The notes: generated from the letters alone by a model not told the origin. DNA of 37,610 nucleotides from an uncultured Eggerthella sp. (GCA_900542265.1 UQML01000018.1:1-37610); one strand, 5' to 3'. Positions 1-8,846 are shown, counted from the stretch's first letter. A program made the numbers and translations.

Positions 1-49
1 ATCTACACCCTAGAGTTCGTCGGCAGCGTCAGATGTGTATAAGAGACAG
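1..49. other. Nextera i5 adapter (assembly artefact)
   Basis: This is synthetic sequence, not genome. It holds the tail of the Illumina P5 arm (ATCTACAC), an 8-base index CCTAGAGT (matching, from memory, index S516), the Nextera read-1 sequence TCGTCGGCAGCGTC, and the 19-bp Tn5 mosaic end at 31-49. Bases 2-49 are the exact reverse complement of 37563-37610. Any reading frame that begins here gains a false N-terminus, such as the MYKRQ start in front of the DUF711 gene. Confidence 0.98.
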
Positions 50-111
50 AAAGATCACTCCCCTGCCCCTCAAAACCTCCACGAACGCACCCGCAAGTGC
101 TGTGCTGCGGT

Positions 112-117
112 TATAAT
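112..117 (+). promoter_or_regulatory. -10 box TATAAT upstream of the DUF711 gene
   Basis: A perfect TATAAT lies 37 bases before the start codon at 155. I see no convincing -35 hexamer at 16-18 bp spacing, so the call rests on the -10 box and its position. Confidence 0.45.
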
Positions 118-154
118 ACGTGTTTATCTACTACTTATTCCAAACGGAGGAAGC

Positions 155-1519
155 ATGCAAATTACACCGGCGGAAATTGCAGAAACACTTGCAATGGTCA
201 GTAAGCAACATCTTGATATCCGCACTATCACGCTTGGTCTTAATCTTCGTAGTTGCACCCATGAAGATATTACGGTTATGGCACGCAAAGTCTATGATCG
301 TCTCACGACGGCAGCAGCAGATCTTGTTCCAACCGCAGAGCAGCTTGAACGCGAATATGGTATTCCCATTATTAACAAGCGTATTTCAGTTACCCCCATC
401 GCCGAGATTTGCGCTGCAACAACTGCGCAGGATCTCTCTCCTATCGCACGCGCCCTTGATGCCGCTGCTAAAGAAGTAGGCGTTGATTTTGTTGGTGGTT
501 TTTCTGCGCTCGTGCACAAAGGGGTTACTGAGGCTGATGAAAAACTCATGAACTCAATTCCTGAAGCACTTGCAACCACTGATTATGTTTGCTCATCAGT
601 CAATGTTGGTTCAACACGTGCCGGCATCAATATGGATGCAATCTTTAAGATGGCTGGAATCATTAAAGAAACGGCTGAACTTACTAAAGATAGACAATGT
701 ATCGGTGCTGGCAAACTTGTTGTATTTTGCAATGCTGTTGAGGATAATCCTTTTATGGCTGGTGCTTTCCATGGTTCAGGTGAAGCAGACGCTGTGGTAA
801 ATGTAGGGGTTTCAGGCCCAGGCGTCGTTAATGCGGTATTACGAGATATGCCGAAAGATGCTGATCTCACTTCAATTGCTGAAGCTATTAAAGCCACTGC
901 GTTTAAGATTACACGCGCAGGCGAACTCATGAGCCGCGAAGCTTCTAAACGATTGGGTGTCCAAAAAGGCATTCTTGACTTGTCCCTTGCTCCAACACCT
1001 GCACAAGGAGACTCTGTTGCTGAGATTTTAGAAGCTATTGGTGTTGGTCAATGCGGCGGACCGGGAACAACCGCTGCTCTTGCCATGCTTAATGATGCAG
1101 TTAAAAAAGGTGGTGTCATGGCTTCTTCTTCTGTTGGCGGTTTGTCAGGTGCTTTCATTCCCGTATCAGAGGATGCTGGCATGATTAAAGCCGCAGAAGA
1201 CGGAGCGCTCTCTATTGAAAAGCTTGAGGCCATGACCTGTGTTTGTTCCGTTGGTCTTGATATGATTGCTGTTCCTGGAGATACCACCCAAGAGGCAATC
1301 TTTGGCATCATTGCTGACGAATGCGCTATTGGCATGATCAATAACAAAACAACTGCTGTACGCCTCATCCCCGCTATTGGTTTAGGCGTTGGTGATCATC
1401 TCGACTTTGGCGGTCTTTTGGGTATGGCGCCGGTAATGCCCGTCAATCAATATGCTGGAACAGTCTTTGCTCATCGTGGCGGTCGCATGCCTGCTCCACT
1501 AAACTCATTAAAAAACTAG
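155..1519 (+). CDS. PFL family protein (DUF711 / UPF0210)
   Basis: A 454-residue protein of the DUF711 (UPF0210, PFL-like) family, whose members are usually about 450 residues; its biochemical role is not established. The family is structurally related to glycyl-radical enzymes but has no demonstrated lyase activity, and in many genomes it follows a small ACT-domain protein, which here would lie off the contig. The sequence reads through without a break and has long glycine-rich stretches near its end (for example GLGVGDHLDFGGLLG). I chose ATG 155 because GGAGGA stands just before it. The longer open frame from base 35 is adapter-derived and should be ignored. The gene is monocistronic: a strong terminator follows and the next gene is on the other strand. 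Confidence 0.9.
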   Translation: MQITPAEIAETLAMVSKQHLDIRTITLGLNLRSCTHEDITVMARKVYDRLTTAAADLVPTAEQLEREYGIPIINKRISVTPIAEICAATTAQDLSPIARALDAAAKEVGVDFVGGFSALVHKGVTEADEKLMNSIPEALATTDYVCSSVNVGSTRAGINMDAIFKMAGIIKETAELTKDRQCIGAGKLVVFCNAVEDNPFMAGAFHGSGEADAVVNVGVSGPGVVNAVLRDMPKDADLTSIAEAIKATAFKITRAGELMSREASKRLGVQKGILDLSLAPTPAQGDSVAEILEAIGVGQCGGPGTTAALAMLNDAVKKGGVMASSSVGGLSGAFIPVSEDAGMIKAAEDGALSIEKLEAMTCVCSVGLDMIAVPGDTTQEAIFGIIADECAIGMINNKTTAVRLIPAIGLGVGDHLDFGGLLGMAPVMPVNQYAGTVFAHRGGRMPAPLNSLKN

Positions 1520-1549
1520 CCATTTTTTGACTTTTAGTTTGATAGCCTT

Positions 1550-1590
1550 AATAACTTCCTCAGAAATGCTCTGGGGAAGTTATTTTCTTT
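1550..1590 (+). terminator. Intrinsic terminator of the DUF711 gene
   Basis: A 15-bp stem (1550-1564 with 1570-1584, one G-T wobble), a 5-base loop, then TTCTTT. It ends the plus-strand transcript and separates it from the convergent mscL. Confidence 0.85.
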
Positions 1591-1643
1591 ACCTTGATTT
1601 TCCACCATGGTATATTGCGACTGCGCTTTTGTATAAAAAACGC

Positions 1644-2084
1644 TTACTCGTTAATCGTTACCGTAACACTTTCAGCAGGAGCATCAAGAATAGAAGTGCA
1701 ATGAGGACAACGGGTAGCACCTTCAGGTATTTCAGTCTTGCAATAAGGACAAAGAGGAGCTTCTACTTGAGACTCTTCTTTTTTGCCAACACTTTGCACC
1801 TTATTGATACCTTTAACTAAAAGAAATACCACAAAAGCAATAATCAAGAAATTCAATACAGCGGCAATAAAGGCACCAAAATCAATATTGGTTCCAGGCA
1901 CCACAAGGCCGGAAATGGTTTCGGTTCCTCCCCCTGCTATAACTTCAATAGTGGGATTAATAATGCTTGTCGCGAGCGCAGTAACAATAGCAGTAAAGGC
2001 TCCGCCAATAATAACGCCCACTGCCAAATCCATTACATTACCACGGTTTATGAATTCCTTAAATTCGTTAATAAAGCCTTTCAT
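1644..2084 (-). CDS. mscL: Large-conductance mechanosensitive channel with C-terminal zinc ribbon
   Basis: A 146-residue MscL, the pentameric inner-membrane channel that opens under membrane tension and releases solutes on osmotic downshock. The N-terminal MscL signature (MKGFINEFKEF then NVMDLAVGVIIG) and TM1 cover residues 1-45, and TM2 is at about 70-92. After a short charged linker (95-110) the protein does not end as E. coli MscL does but carries a Cys4 zinc-ribbon-like knuckle, CPYC at 112-115 and CPHC at 126-129. The pore part is certain; the role of the zinc ribbon is unknown. The start is 13 bp below the stop of the CC-motif gene, with AGGAGG before it, so the two are probably co-transcribed. 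Confidence 0.93.
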   Translation of the reverse strand: MKGFINEFKEFINRGNVMDLAVGVIIGGAFTAIVTALATSIINPTIEVIAGGGTETISGLVVPGTNIDFGAFIAAVLNFLIIAFVVFLLVKGINKVQSVGKKEESQVEAPLCPYCKTEIPEGATRCPHCTSILDAPAESVTVTINE

Positions 2085-2097
2085 AACTATCCTCCTT

Positions 2098-2406
2098 CTA
2101 CAGTTTCCAAGTAGAAACGCCTGTTACCTGTATATCTGCAACACCTAAAAACCGTCGAAGACCAAGCGTCACTTCATCATCAAACGTAAGCGTAGTACCA
2201 CTTGTTAAGATACAGAGCGGATCAGTTGCTAAAACACGATATCCCTTTTTGATCAGCGTTGCGATATCTTTCTCTTTTACAAAACGAGTAAGAATCTCTT
2301 CCATATCTGCACAGCAACCAATAGGAGCTATAGGCTCAATAACAATTGCCGCGTACTTCTTTTTGTGTACATAGTCCAAAAGGGGCTGTTCAATAATGAA
2401 AGTCAT
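2098..2406 (-). CDS. Small conserved protein with vicinal Cys-Cys (CC motif)
   Basis: A 102-residue soluble protein with no signal peptide or membrane segment. Adjacent cysteines at residues 31-32 lie in a PIGCCAD context, with one further Cys at 65. The pattern of strand, GCC, then a short strand-rich C-terminal half recalls the small CC/Se-motif or HesB-like (seleno)protein families, in which one Cys of the pair may be selenocysteine; that assignment is from memory and tentative. I chose ATG 2406 because GAGGAG precedes it by seven bases; a longer frame to 2466 has no better site. It sits between tlyA and mscL on the same strand, probably in one transcript with mscL. Confidence 0.65.
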   Translation of the reverse strand: MTFIIEQPLLDYVHKKKYAAIVIEPIAPIGCCADMEEILTRFVKEKDIATLIKKGYRVLATDPLCILTSGTTLTFDDEVTLGLRRFLGVADIQVTGVSTWKL

Positions 2407-2539
2407 TTCTATCTCCTCTTTTATGTATTGTGACTTACCTGCAAAATAAGCACTGCGCCATAGCAAAGCTGTAAACAGATAGAAATAAGCAGGTTACCCT
2501 TTGCATGCATTCAAGACACAGGATTACAGCAAGAAAGTA

Positions 2540-3334
2540 TTAAGAAAGATGAGCACGCACGAGATATTCAATATTACCTTCAGGGCCGCGTATAGGAGAC
2601 TCAACAACCCCATCGACTATAAAGCCAGCCTGAATAAGCGCCTGTGTCACTTCAGCAATAACACGATCACGTACTGCTTGATCTCTCACCACACCATGAT
2701 CAGTTTCTTCGTGACGAGATTCAAACTGGGGTTTAATAAGCCCAATGAAGATAGTAGAAGCAAGATGGCGGTAATCGCGATGAGGCGATTGAGGCAATTG
2801 AGATGATGATTCTGCTGAGTGATAGCCCAACTGTGCAAATGTGTCGGCAAGTTGTGCAAGCCCAATGAATGAAAGGTCACACACAATAAGATCAAAGGGG
2901 GCACCCAATTTTATAGGATCTGCATGCTTAATATTAGTGCGTTCAAACACCGTAACGCGTGTATCCTGTCGCAGCTTCCATGCAAGTTGTCCGTAATTAA
3001 CATCGACACAGGTCACCTGTGCTGCCCCTGCTTGCAACAAACAATCACTAAAACCACCTGTTGAAGAGCCCACATCTATACAGCAAAGACCATGCACGTC
3101 TTGGTCAAAATAATCAAGCGCACCTTGAAGCTTGTATCCTCCGCGAGAAACATATGACTTTTTACCCTTAATAAAAATCTCAGCATCAGGAGCAATTTTT
3201 ATAGCAGCACTTGTGACATACACATCATCAACACGCACTTCATGGGCAATTACGGCACGCAGCACTTCATCGCGCGACGGAAAAATGCCCTGTTCAACCA
3301 AGCAATCATCAAGTCGAACTTTTTTTGCTGCCAT
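2540..3334 (-). CDS. tlyA: TlyA-family 2'-O-ribose rRNA methyltransferase
   Basis: A 264-residue TlyA-family protein. Actinobacterial TlyA methylates cytidine 2'-hydroxyls in 16S and 23S rRNA and affects capreomycin sensitivity; older annotations call the family hemolysin. The S4 RNA-binding domain is at about residues 4-65 (VRLDDCLVEQGI, then SRGGYKLQGAL), followed by an FtsJ/RrmJ-type Rossmann methyltransferase with SAM motif IDVGSSTGGFSDCLL and a VCDLSFI strand. A Ser/Gln/His-rich insertion at roughly 170-195 is longer than I expect for the family. It starts 11 bp below the ligA stop, so it is probably translated from the same message. Confidence 0.9.
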   Translation of the reverse strand: MAAKKVRLDDCLVEQGIFPSRDEVLRAVIAHEVRVDDVYVTSAAIKIAPDAEIFIKGKKSYVSRGGYKLQGALDYFDQDVHGLCCIDVGSSTGGFSDCLLQAGAAQVTCVDVNYGQLAWKLRQDTRVTVFERTNIKHADPIKLGAPFDLIVCDLSFIGLAQLADTFAQLGYHSAESSSQLPQSPHRDYRHLASTIFIGLIKPQFESRHEETDHGVVRDQAVRDRVIAEVTQALIQAGFIVDGVVESPIRGPEGNIEYLVRAHLS

Positions 3335-3345
3335 ATATACCCTTA

Positions 3346-5538
3346 CTATTCTTGCGATGCTTGTGCTTCTGCACGAAGTGGATCGAGGATATTTGCCTCC
3401 TCCGCTAATGTACCATTGGCCAACGCTTGAGCTATATCTTCAGCATCAAGCTGTTTATGCACAATGGCCAAAAAATCCGCTTCGCTTAAAACCGGAACAC
3501 CTAATGAACGAGCCTTCTCATATTTTGATCCCGCGTCCATACCACAAACAACATAGCTTGTTTTTTTAGAAACACTGCCTGCGACTTTTGCACCAAGCGC
3601 CTTGAGAGCCTCTTTTGCCTCATCGCGCGTCATACCCGACTCAACCAAAGTGCCGGTAATAACAAACGTAAGACCAGCCAAAGGTGTTGGACCAACCTCC
3701 TGCGCTTCCTCTGCCATAGTTACCCCAAGAGCAGCAAGACGTGCAAGCACTTCTTTGTTTTCAGGCGTAGCCAAAAAGTCATGAATGCTTTGTGCGATGA
3801 TGGTACCAATGCCTTCAATAGCGGCAATCTCTTCAACAGAGGCTGTGCTCATTGTCTCAATACTCGGGAACCGTGCTACCAGCAATTCTGCAATCGTTTT
3901 ACCCACATGACGCATGCCAAGTCCATACACCACCCGAGCTAAACTCCGCGTCTTAGATTGCGCAATAGCGTCCATTAATTTTGCGGCGATAGTTTTGCCA
4001 AAAACAATAGCCTCACCTTGTTTGTTGGTCCTTCCTGACTCCAGAGCAGCAAGCGCCTCAAATTGCAGCGTATAGAAGTCAGCTACATCACGAAGAAGAC
4101 CTGTCTCAACCAAACGAGTAACAATTTCTTCTCCCATGCCTTCAATATCAAGCGCTCCACGACTTGTCCAATGAAGCAAGCGCTCAACTGCTTGAGCGGG
4201 ACAATCAAGCGACACACAGCGATATACCGCCTCTCCCGGCTCACGATACACGGGAGCCCCGCAAGACGGACAGGTGGTTGGCATGTGCCAAGGTTGTGTA
4301 TTGCACGGGCGCAGAGACAAAATAGGACCCACTACCTCGGGAATCACATCGCCTGCTTTACGTACAATAACGGTATCGCCCACTCGCACATCTTTTCGTA
4401 CAACCTCATCTTCATTATGTAATGTTGCACGCGATACCGTCGATCCCGCTACAAGCACAGGATCAAGTTCTGCAACAGGTGTTAAGGCACCCGTACGACC
4501 AACCTGTACGGTAATATCACGTAAAATCGTTGTTTTTTCCTCAGGAGGAAACTTGTAGGCAATAGCCCAGCGCGGCGCTCGAGCGGTAAACCCCATCTGA
4601 TCTTGCAGGGCAAAAGAATCGACTTTAACAACCACTCCATCAATCTCATAAGGCAAGTCTCCTCGACGCTCAAGACATTCTTTGCAAAATGCATGAACTT
4701 CTTCAGGTGTCGAACAGCGGCGCACATCAGGGTTAACATGAAAGCCGCACGAAGAAAGCCATTGTAAAAGTTCCCATTGTCCTTGCGCTTTAATCGCACG
4801 ATTTTGTGCTATAGCATACATAAAGGTAGATAGGTCACGATGGGCCGTCACACTCGGATCTTTTTGACGAAGCGACCCCGCAGCAGCATTGCGAGGATTT
4901 GCAAAGCTCTTACGTCCTAGTGCCTCAGCTTCAGCATTGAGTGATTCAAAACTTGCCTTAGGCATATAAATCTCGCCGCGAATTTCCACGTTCTCAATTC
5001 CGTCAATCATGCCCTCCATACCCGCACGAGCAATTTTAAGCGGAATATCATGAACCGTTCGCACGTTAACGGTAACGTCTTCCCCCGTTGTCCCATCGCC
5101 ACGCGTTGCTGCTTGACGCAAACGACCTTGTTTATAGGTAAGCGCAAGTGATGAGCCATCAATCTTTAACTCGCACACAAGCGTCGGCAAAGACCCAACC
5201 GCCTCAACAACACGATTCATCCACTCATCTAGCTCTTCGAGTGACATGGCATTATCAAGCGAGTACATACGCTCTTGATGAACAACGGGCGCAAACTGAT
5301 CTCCCACCGCACCACCAACGCGTTGCGTAGGAGAAGCTGAATCATAAAACTGGGGGAAGCGCTGTTCAAGGGCTTGCAATTCACGCATCAGCGAATCAAA
5401 TGCAGCATCCGAAATCTCAGGATTATCTTCTACATAGTATTTATAGGTATGCCTATTTATCTCATCGCGCAAATGTTCAATACGATCTTGTGCTTGAGTA
5501 CTAGTCATCGGTTGCGTTTTAGGATCTAAATCAGTCAT
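3346..5538 (-). CDS. ligA: NAD-dependent DNA ligase
   Basis: A 730-residue LigA, which seals nicks during replication and repair using NAD+. Order: Ia domain (about 11-80), adenylation domain with nucleophile Lys125 in KIDG, OB fold (about 330-410), Cys4 zinc finger (Cys423, 426, 441, 446), helix-hairpin-helix region (about 465-600) and BRCT domain (about 617-695). A 35-residue acidic, alanine-rich C-terminal tail makes it longer than the usual 670. ATG 5538 overlaps the end of nnrD by 8 bp, which implies translational coupling. The in-frame ATG at 5508 is an alternative, and the open frame above 5538 is only nnrD read in another frame. Confidence 0.95.
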   Translation of the reverse strand: MTDLDPKTQPMTSTQAQDRIEHLRDEINRHTYKYYVEDNPEISDAAFDSLMRELQALEQRFPQFYDSASPTQRVGGAVGDQFAPVVHQERMYSLDNAMSLEELDEWMNRVVEAVGSLPTLVCELKIDGSSLALTYKQGRLRQAATRGDGTTGEDVTVNVRTVHDIPLKIARAGMEGMIDGIENVEIRGEIYMPKASFESLNAEAEALGRKSFANPRNAAAGSLRQKDPSVTAHRDLSTFMYAIAQNRAIKAQGQWELLQWLSSCGFHVNPDVRRCSTPEEVHAFCKECLERRGDLPYEIDGVVVKVDSFALQDQMGFTARAPRWAIAYKFPPEEKTTILRDITVQVGRTGALTPVAELDPVLVAGSTVSRATLHNEDEVVRKDVRVGDTVIVRKAGDVIPEVVGPILSLRPCNTQPWHMPTTCPSCGAPVYREPGEAVYRCVSLDCPAQAVERLLHWTSRGALDIEGMGEEIVTRLVETGLLRDVADFYTLQFEALAALESGRTNKQGEAIVFGKTIAAKLMDAIAQSKTRSLARVVYGLGMRHVGKTIAELLVARFPSIETMSTASVEEIAAIEGIGTIIAQSIHDFLATPENKEVLARLAALGVTMAEEAQEVGPTPLAGLTFVITGTLVESGMTRDEAKEALKALGAKVAGSVSKKTSYVVCGMDAGSKYEKARSLGVPVLSEADFLAIVHKQLDAEDIAQALANGTLAEEANILDPLRAEAQASQE

Positions 5539-6409
5539 AACAAAGACTTTCTTTGCTCGTAAGTACACCAATAGCTCCCGGAATAGCATAGAGAACATCT
5601 TCGGCGCAAACACTAATAAGCCCAACTTTATGCGACGCAACAATACCTGCTTGCGCATGCAATTCTACACCAAGTAATGCCGCATCAAGCGGGTCTAGAC
5701 CTTGTGCCAAAAGGCCGGTAACCATGCCTGCAAGCACATCTCCCGTTCCCGCCTTGGCTAAAGCGGAAGTGCCTGATGTAATCACATGCGTTTTATCCTC
5801 ATAGGCAATCACCGTATTTGGTCCTTTGAGAACAACTAAAGCACCATAGGCGCGTGACAGTGATTGTGCATCTCGTTCAGGATCAACACCAACCGAAAGA
5901 TTAAAAGGATGAGCTAATCGCGCAGCCTCACCTGCATGAGGAGTCAACACCGTAACTAAATCTTTGCGTGCTCTATCTAGGAGCAGACTATAAACCTTTT
6001 TATGCGTTGCAAAAGACAAGGCGCCCCCATCTAAAACGATAGGTTTATCTACACGCTCGATGAGTTTAGTAACAAGATTACGGGCCGCAACATCTTGCAC
6101 ATCCATTCCGCTTCCCGCTAGCACAGCACCAGGATGATGCTCAGATAAAATCTGTCGAGGATGGCAAGAAGAAAACGCGCGCACAACAAGAGACGCGCGC
6201 GCCATCTGCAAAATACTTATGTTCGAAGTATCCGTAAAGACTTCTGTATAACCCGCCCCTACAAGCTGCGTTGCAACGGAAGCCATTAAAGCAGCACCAG
6301 GATAAGGAGCAGATCCCGCACACACTACTGCTTTACCGCGAGAATACTTGTTGGCATCAATAGCAGGAAACGGAAGAAGCGAGACAAACTGATCAAGCGA
6401 ATCGACCAT
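5531..6409 (-). CDS. nnrD: ADP/ATP-dependent NAD(P)H-hydrate dehydratase
   Basis: A 292-residue carbohydrate-kinase-fold (YjeF C-terminal) dehydratase. It repairs hydrated NADH and NADPH (NADHX/NADPHX) back to the active cofactors in the cytoplasm. Visible motifs are TPHAGE at 156-161, KGPNT at 195-199 and the catalytic AGTGD loop ending at Asp224. In many bacteria this domain is fused behind the NnrE epimerase; here the protein is dehydratase only, and no epimerase gene is in the window. Placement between acpS and ligA matches the common acpS-nnr linkage. The ribosome-binding site before ATG 6409 is weak, so coupling to acpS, which ends 23 bp upstream, is plausible. Confidence 0.9.
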   Translation of the reverse strand: MVDSLDQFVSLLPFPAIDANKYSRGKAVVCAGSAPYPGAALMASVATQLVGAGYTEVFTDTSNISILQMARASLVVRAFSSCHPRQILSEHHPGAVLAGSGMDVQDVAARNLVTKLIERVDKPIVLDGGALSFATHKKVYSLLLDRARKDLVTVLTPHAGEAARLAHPFNLSVGVDPERDAQSLSRAYGALVVLKGPNTVIAYEDKTHVITSGTSALAKAGTGDVLAGMVTGLLAQGLDPLDAALLGVELHAQAGIVASHKVGLISVCAEDVLYAIPGAIGVLTSKESLCYD

Positions 6410-6432
6410 AACTAAACCATCGTCCTATCTCT

Positions 6433-7011
6433 TTAGTCCATATCGTCAAGAAGCGTACGTGCTTCCTTAAATTGTCGTGACAACACCTGCTTTTGATCAC
6501 TCATACGAACAGGAGTAGCAATTTGATCCTGTCTAAGCGCCATAGCACAAGCAACCGCTTCTTTGTGAGTAAATGAAAGTGAGATAGGAATTTCTTGAAT
6601 AGAGAGTTCTTTGGCAACCTCACGCGCCTTCCCATGAAGACGCACACGAGGCTTGCCAGCCGCATTAAGCACAATCTCAACATCACGCGGACCAATACCA
6701 CATGAAAACCCTGTCCCCAAAGCTTTCAAGACCGCTTCTTTAGCAGCAAAACGTGTTGCATAGTGACGCTCAGGCGCACTTGTTGCATTGCAGTAATGCT
6801 GCTCCTCTTCAGAAAAAGCACGGCGCGCAAAAGCACTCGATCGATCCAAAATGGCTTTAATACGAGCAATTTCAACGATATCCACGCCCATTGAAACCGA
6901 AGAATCAAGTTTGGTTTCAAGCTGTGCCACAACATCAGCTTCTGCCTGCTCAAGAGCCTCTTTTGCTTGGCGATGGGTTTGGTTGTTTGATATGCGTTGT
7001 TCTTGCTCCAT
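6433..7011 (-). CDS. acpS: Holo-[acyl-carrier-protein] synthase, extended at both ends
   Basis: This enzyme moves the 4'-phosphopantetheine arm from CoA to the serine of ACP. The core lies at residues 41-160 of a 192-residue frame, with the metal-binding Asp in GVDIVEI (Asp44) and Glu in FAAKEAVLKALG (Glu92). AcpS is normally about 120 residues; here a 40-residue Gln/Glu/Ala-rich, probably helical leader and a 30-residue charged tail flank the core. I give ATG 7011. A TTG at 7017 is possible because GGTGGA in the glmS 3' end is better spaced for it. An internal ATG at 6891 would give the classic size but has no Shine-Dalgarno sequence. Its substrate gene acpP is at 23353 in this window. Confidence 0.88.
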   Translation of the reverse strand: MEQEQRISNNQTHRQAKEALEQAEADVVAQLETKLDSSVSMGVDIVEIARIKAILDRSSAFARRAFSEEEQHYCNATSAPERHYATRFAAKEAVLKALGTGFSCGIGPRDVEIVLNAAGKPRVRLHGKAREVAKELSIQEIPISLSFTHKEAVACAMALRQDQIATPVRMSDQKQVLSRQFKEARTLLDDMD

Positions 7012-7022
7012 ACCCAATTGCC

Positions 7023-8846
7023 CTATTCCACCGTTACTGATTTTGCCAAGTTGCGTGGTTGATCAACATCACAACCACGATTTACCGCAACTTGACGAGC
7101 AAGCAATTGAAGCGGAACCGAGGCTGTAATAGGCATAAATGAATCACGCACTTTAGGAATATAGATCACATGATCAGCAACTTTGGTAATTTCGGTATCA
7201 CCTTCTGTGGCAATAGCGATAATCGATGCTCCCCGTGCTTTTGACTCAGCAAGGTTCGAGACCGTCTTATCATAGGTAGGACTTTGTGTTGCAACCGCAA
7301 CAATAGGAAATCCTTTTTCAATTAATGCAATAGGACCATGCTTCATCTCCCCTGCCGGATACGCCTCGGCATGAATATAGCTGATTTCCTTCAACTTGAG
7401 CGCGCCTTCATAACACGTTGCGCTACCCAGCCCACGTCCAATATAAAAAGCAGAGTCTCGACCTTCAAAGTATTTTGCTGCCTCAATGATAGTCTCAGTA
7501 TTTTGCAAAATATCTTCAATTTGTTCTGCTGTATCAGCAAGCTCACCAAATAACAAACGCGTTTGATATAGATTGAACTTCCCCTTAGTACGTGCCAGTA
7601 CTAAAGCAAGGAGGGTCAAACTTACAACTTGACCGATAAAAGACTTCGTAGAAGCTACTGCAATTTCTTTATTTGCCTTGGTGTAAATTACTCCATCAGA
7701 TTCACGAGCAACCGGAGAACCAATAACATTAGTAATACCAAACACTTTTGCACCCTTAATGCGTGCATCACGAATAGCGGCAAGAGTATCTGCCGTCTCA
7801 CCCGACTGTGAAACAGCAACAACAAGCGTTGTTGGCGTAATAATAGGATTTCTATATCTGAACTCTGAAGCAACCTCTACTTCAGTTGGTATACGAGCCC
7901 ATGCTTCAATAAGGTTTTTGGCAATCAACCCAGCATGATAACTTGTACCGCATCCAATAATGTAAACACGATCAATAAAATTCAACTCTTGGCGCGATAG
8001 CGTCAATTCATCAATTTTAATTTCTTGACCCGACATACGACCAAACAGTGTATCACGCACAACACGAGACTGTTCATGTATCTCTTTAAGCATGAAATCA
8101 GGGTAACCGCCCTTTTCCGCTACATCAATATCCCAATCTACATGCGTTATTTCAGGCTCAACCGTATTACCGAACTGGTCAAAGTAATCAATGTGGTCAG
8201 GGTGCATAACAGCAAATTGCTCATCCTCGAGAATGACAACATCACGCGTTGCATCAATAAGTGCAACAATATCTGAAGCGACATAAGCCCCATCGGCACC
8301 TAAGCCTAATACAATAGGTGAATCTTTACGCGTAGCAACAATCTCTCCTGGATTATGTTCGCAAATTACTGCAAGACCATAGGCACCCAATAACCGCGCC
8401 GAAGCTTTTTGCACTGCTTCCAAGAGATTCCCTTGGTAGTATTTTTCGATCAAATGTGCAGCAACTTCGGTATCGGTCTCGGAATCAAAAACGTGCCCTT
8501 CGGCTTCAAGCTCTTCACGAAGCTCTCTAAAGTTTTCGATAATTCCATTATGAACAACAGCAATATCATTTGCGCAACTGGTATGAGGGTGCGCATTACG
8601 CTCAGAGGGTTGTCCATGCGTTGCCCAACGAGTATGACCAATGCCACAAGTACCCAAACAATTCTCGTCAGTAACAGATGCTACCAACTCAGCTACTTTA
8701 CCCAGTCGACGTACAACATTTATATTCGCTCCATCATAAACAGCAATTCCCGCTGAGTCATATCCACGGTATTCAAGGCGCTGCAAGCCTTCAAGCAAAG
8801 TATCTTTGGCTTGGATTTTTCCCGTAAAACCTACAATGCCACACAT
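7023..8846 (-). CDS. glmS: Glutamine-fructose-6-phosphate aminotransferase (isomerizing)
   Basis: A 607-residue GlmS, which makes glucosamine-6-phosphate from fructose-6-phosphate and glutamine as the first step to UDP-GlcNAc and peptidoglycan. The class II amidotransferase domain begins MCGIVGF, where Cys2 becomes the N-terminal nucleophile, and covers about 1-215. Two SIS sugar-isomerase domains follow (about 280-415 and 450-590), and the end LAKSVTVE is typical. ATG 8846 is fixed by the Cys2 requirement and by GAGGAG nine bases upstream; the frame to 8882 is spurious. It leads the array glmS-acpS-nnrD-ligA-tlyA. I looked for a glmS ribozyme upstream and did not find its core. Confidence 0.96.
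   Translation of the reverse strand: MCGIVGFTGKIQAKDTLLEGLQRLEYRGYDSAGIAVYDGANINVVRRLGKVAELVASVTDENCLGTCGIGHTRWATHGQPSERNAHPHTSCANDIAVVHNGIIENFRELREELEAEGHVFDSETDTEVAAHLIEKYYQGNLLEAVQKASARLLGAYGLAVICEHNPGEIVATRKDSPIVLGLGADGAYVASDIVALIDATRDVVILEDEQFAVMHPDHIDYFDQFGNTVEPEITHVDWDIDVAEKGGYPDFMLKEIHEQSRVVRDTLFGRMSGQEIKIDELTLSRQELNFIDRVYIIGCGTSYHAGLIAKNLIEAWARIPTEVEVASEFRYRNPIITPTTLVVAVSQSGETADTLAAIRDARIKGAKVFGITNVIGSPVARESDGVIYTKANKEIAVASTKSFIGQVVSLTLLALVLARTKGKFNLYQTRLLFGELADTAEQIEDILQNTETIIEAAKYFEGRDSAFYIGRGLGSATCYEGALKLKEISYIHAEAYPAGEMKHGPIALIEKGFPIVAVATQSPTYDKTVSNLAESKARGASIIAIATEGDTEITKVADHVIYIPKVRDSFMPITASVPLQLLARQVAVNRGCDVDQPRNLAKSVTVE

Noticed and set aside
2407..2539. Riboswitch in the 133-base gap upstream of the CC-motif gene
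   Set aside because: Only an ACCTGC/GCAGGT pairing is visible; it matches no riboswitch core I know and has no terminator switch.
6433..8846. Long antisense open frames over glmS, acpS, ligA, leu genes and others
   Set aside because: They lie in full register opposite strongly recognised genes, lack ribosome sites and have no family resemblance.
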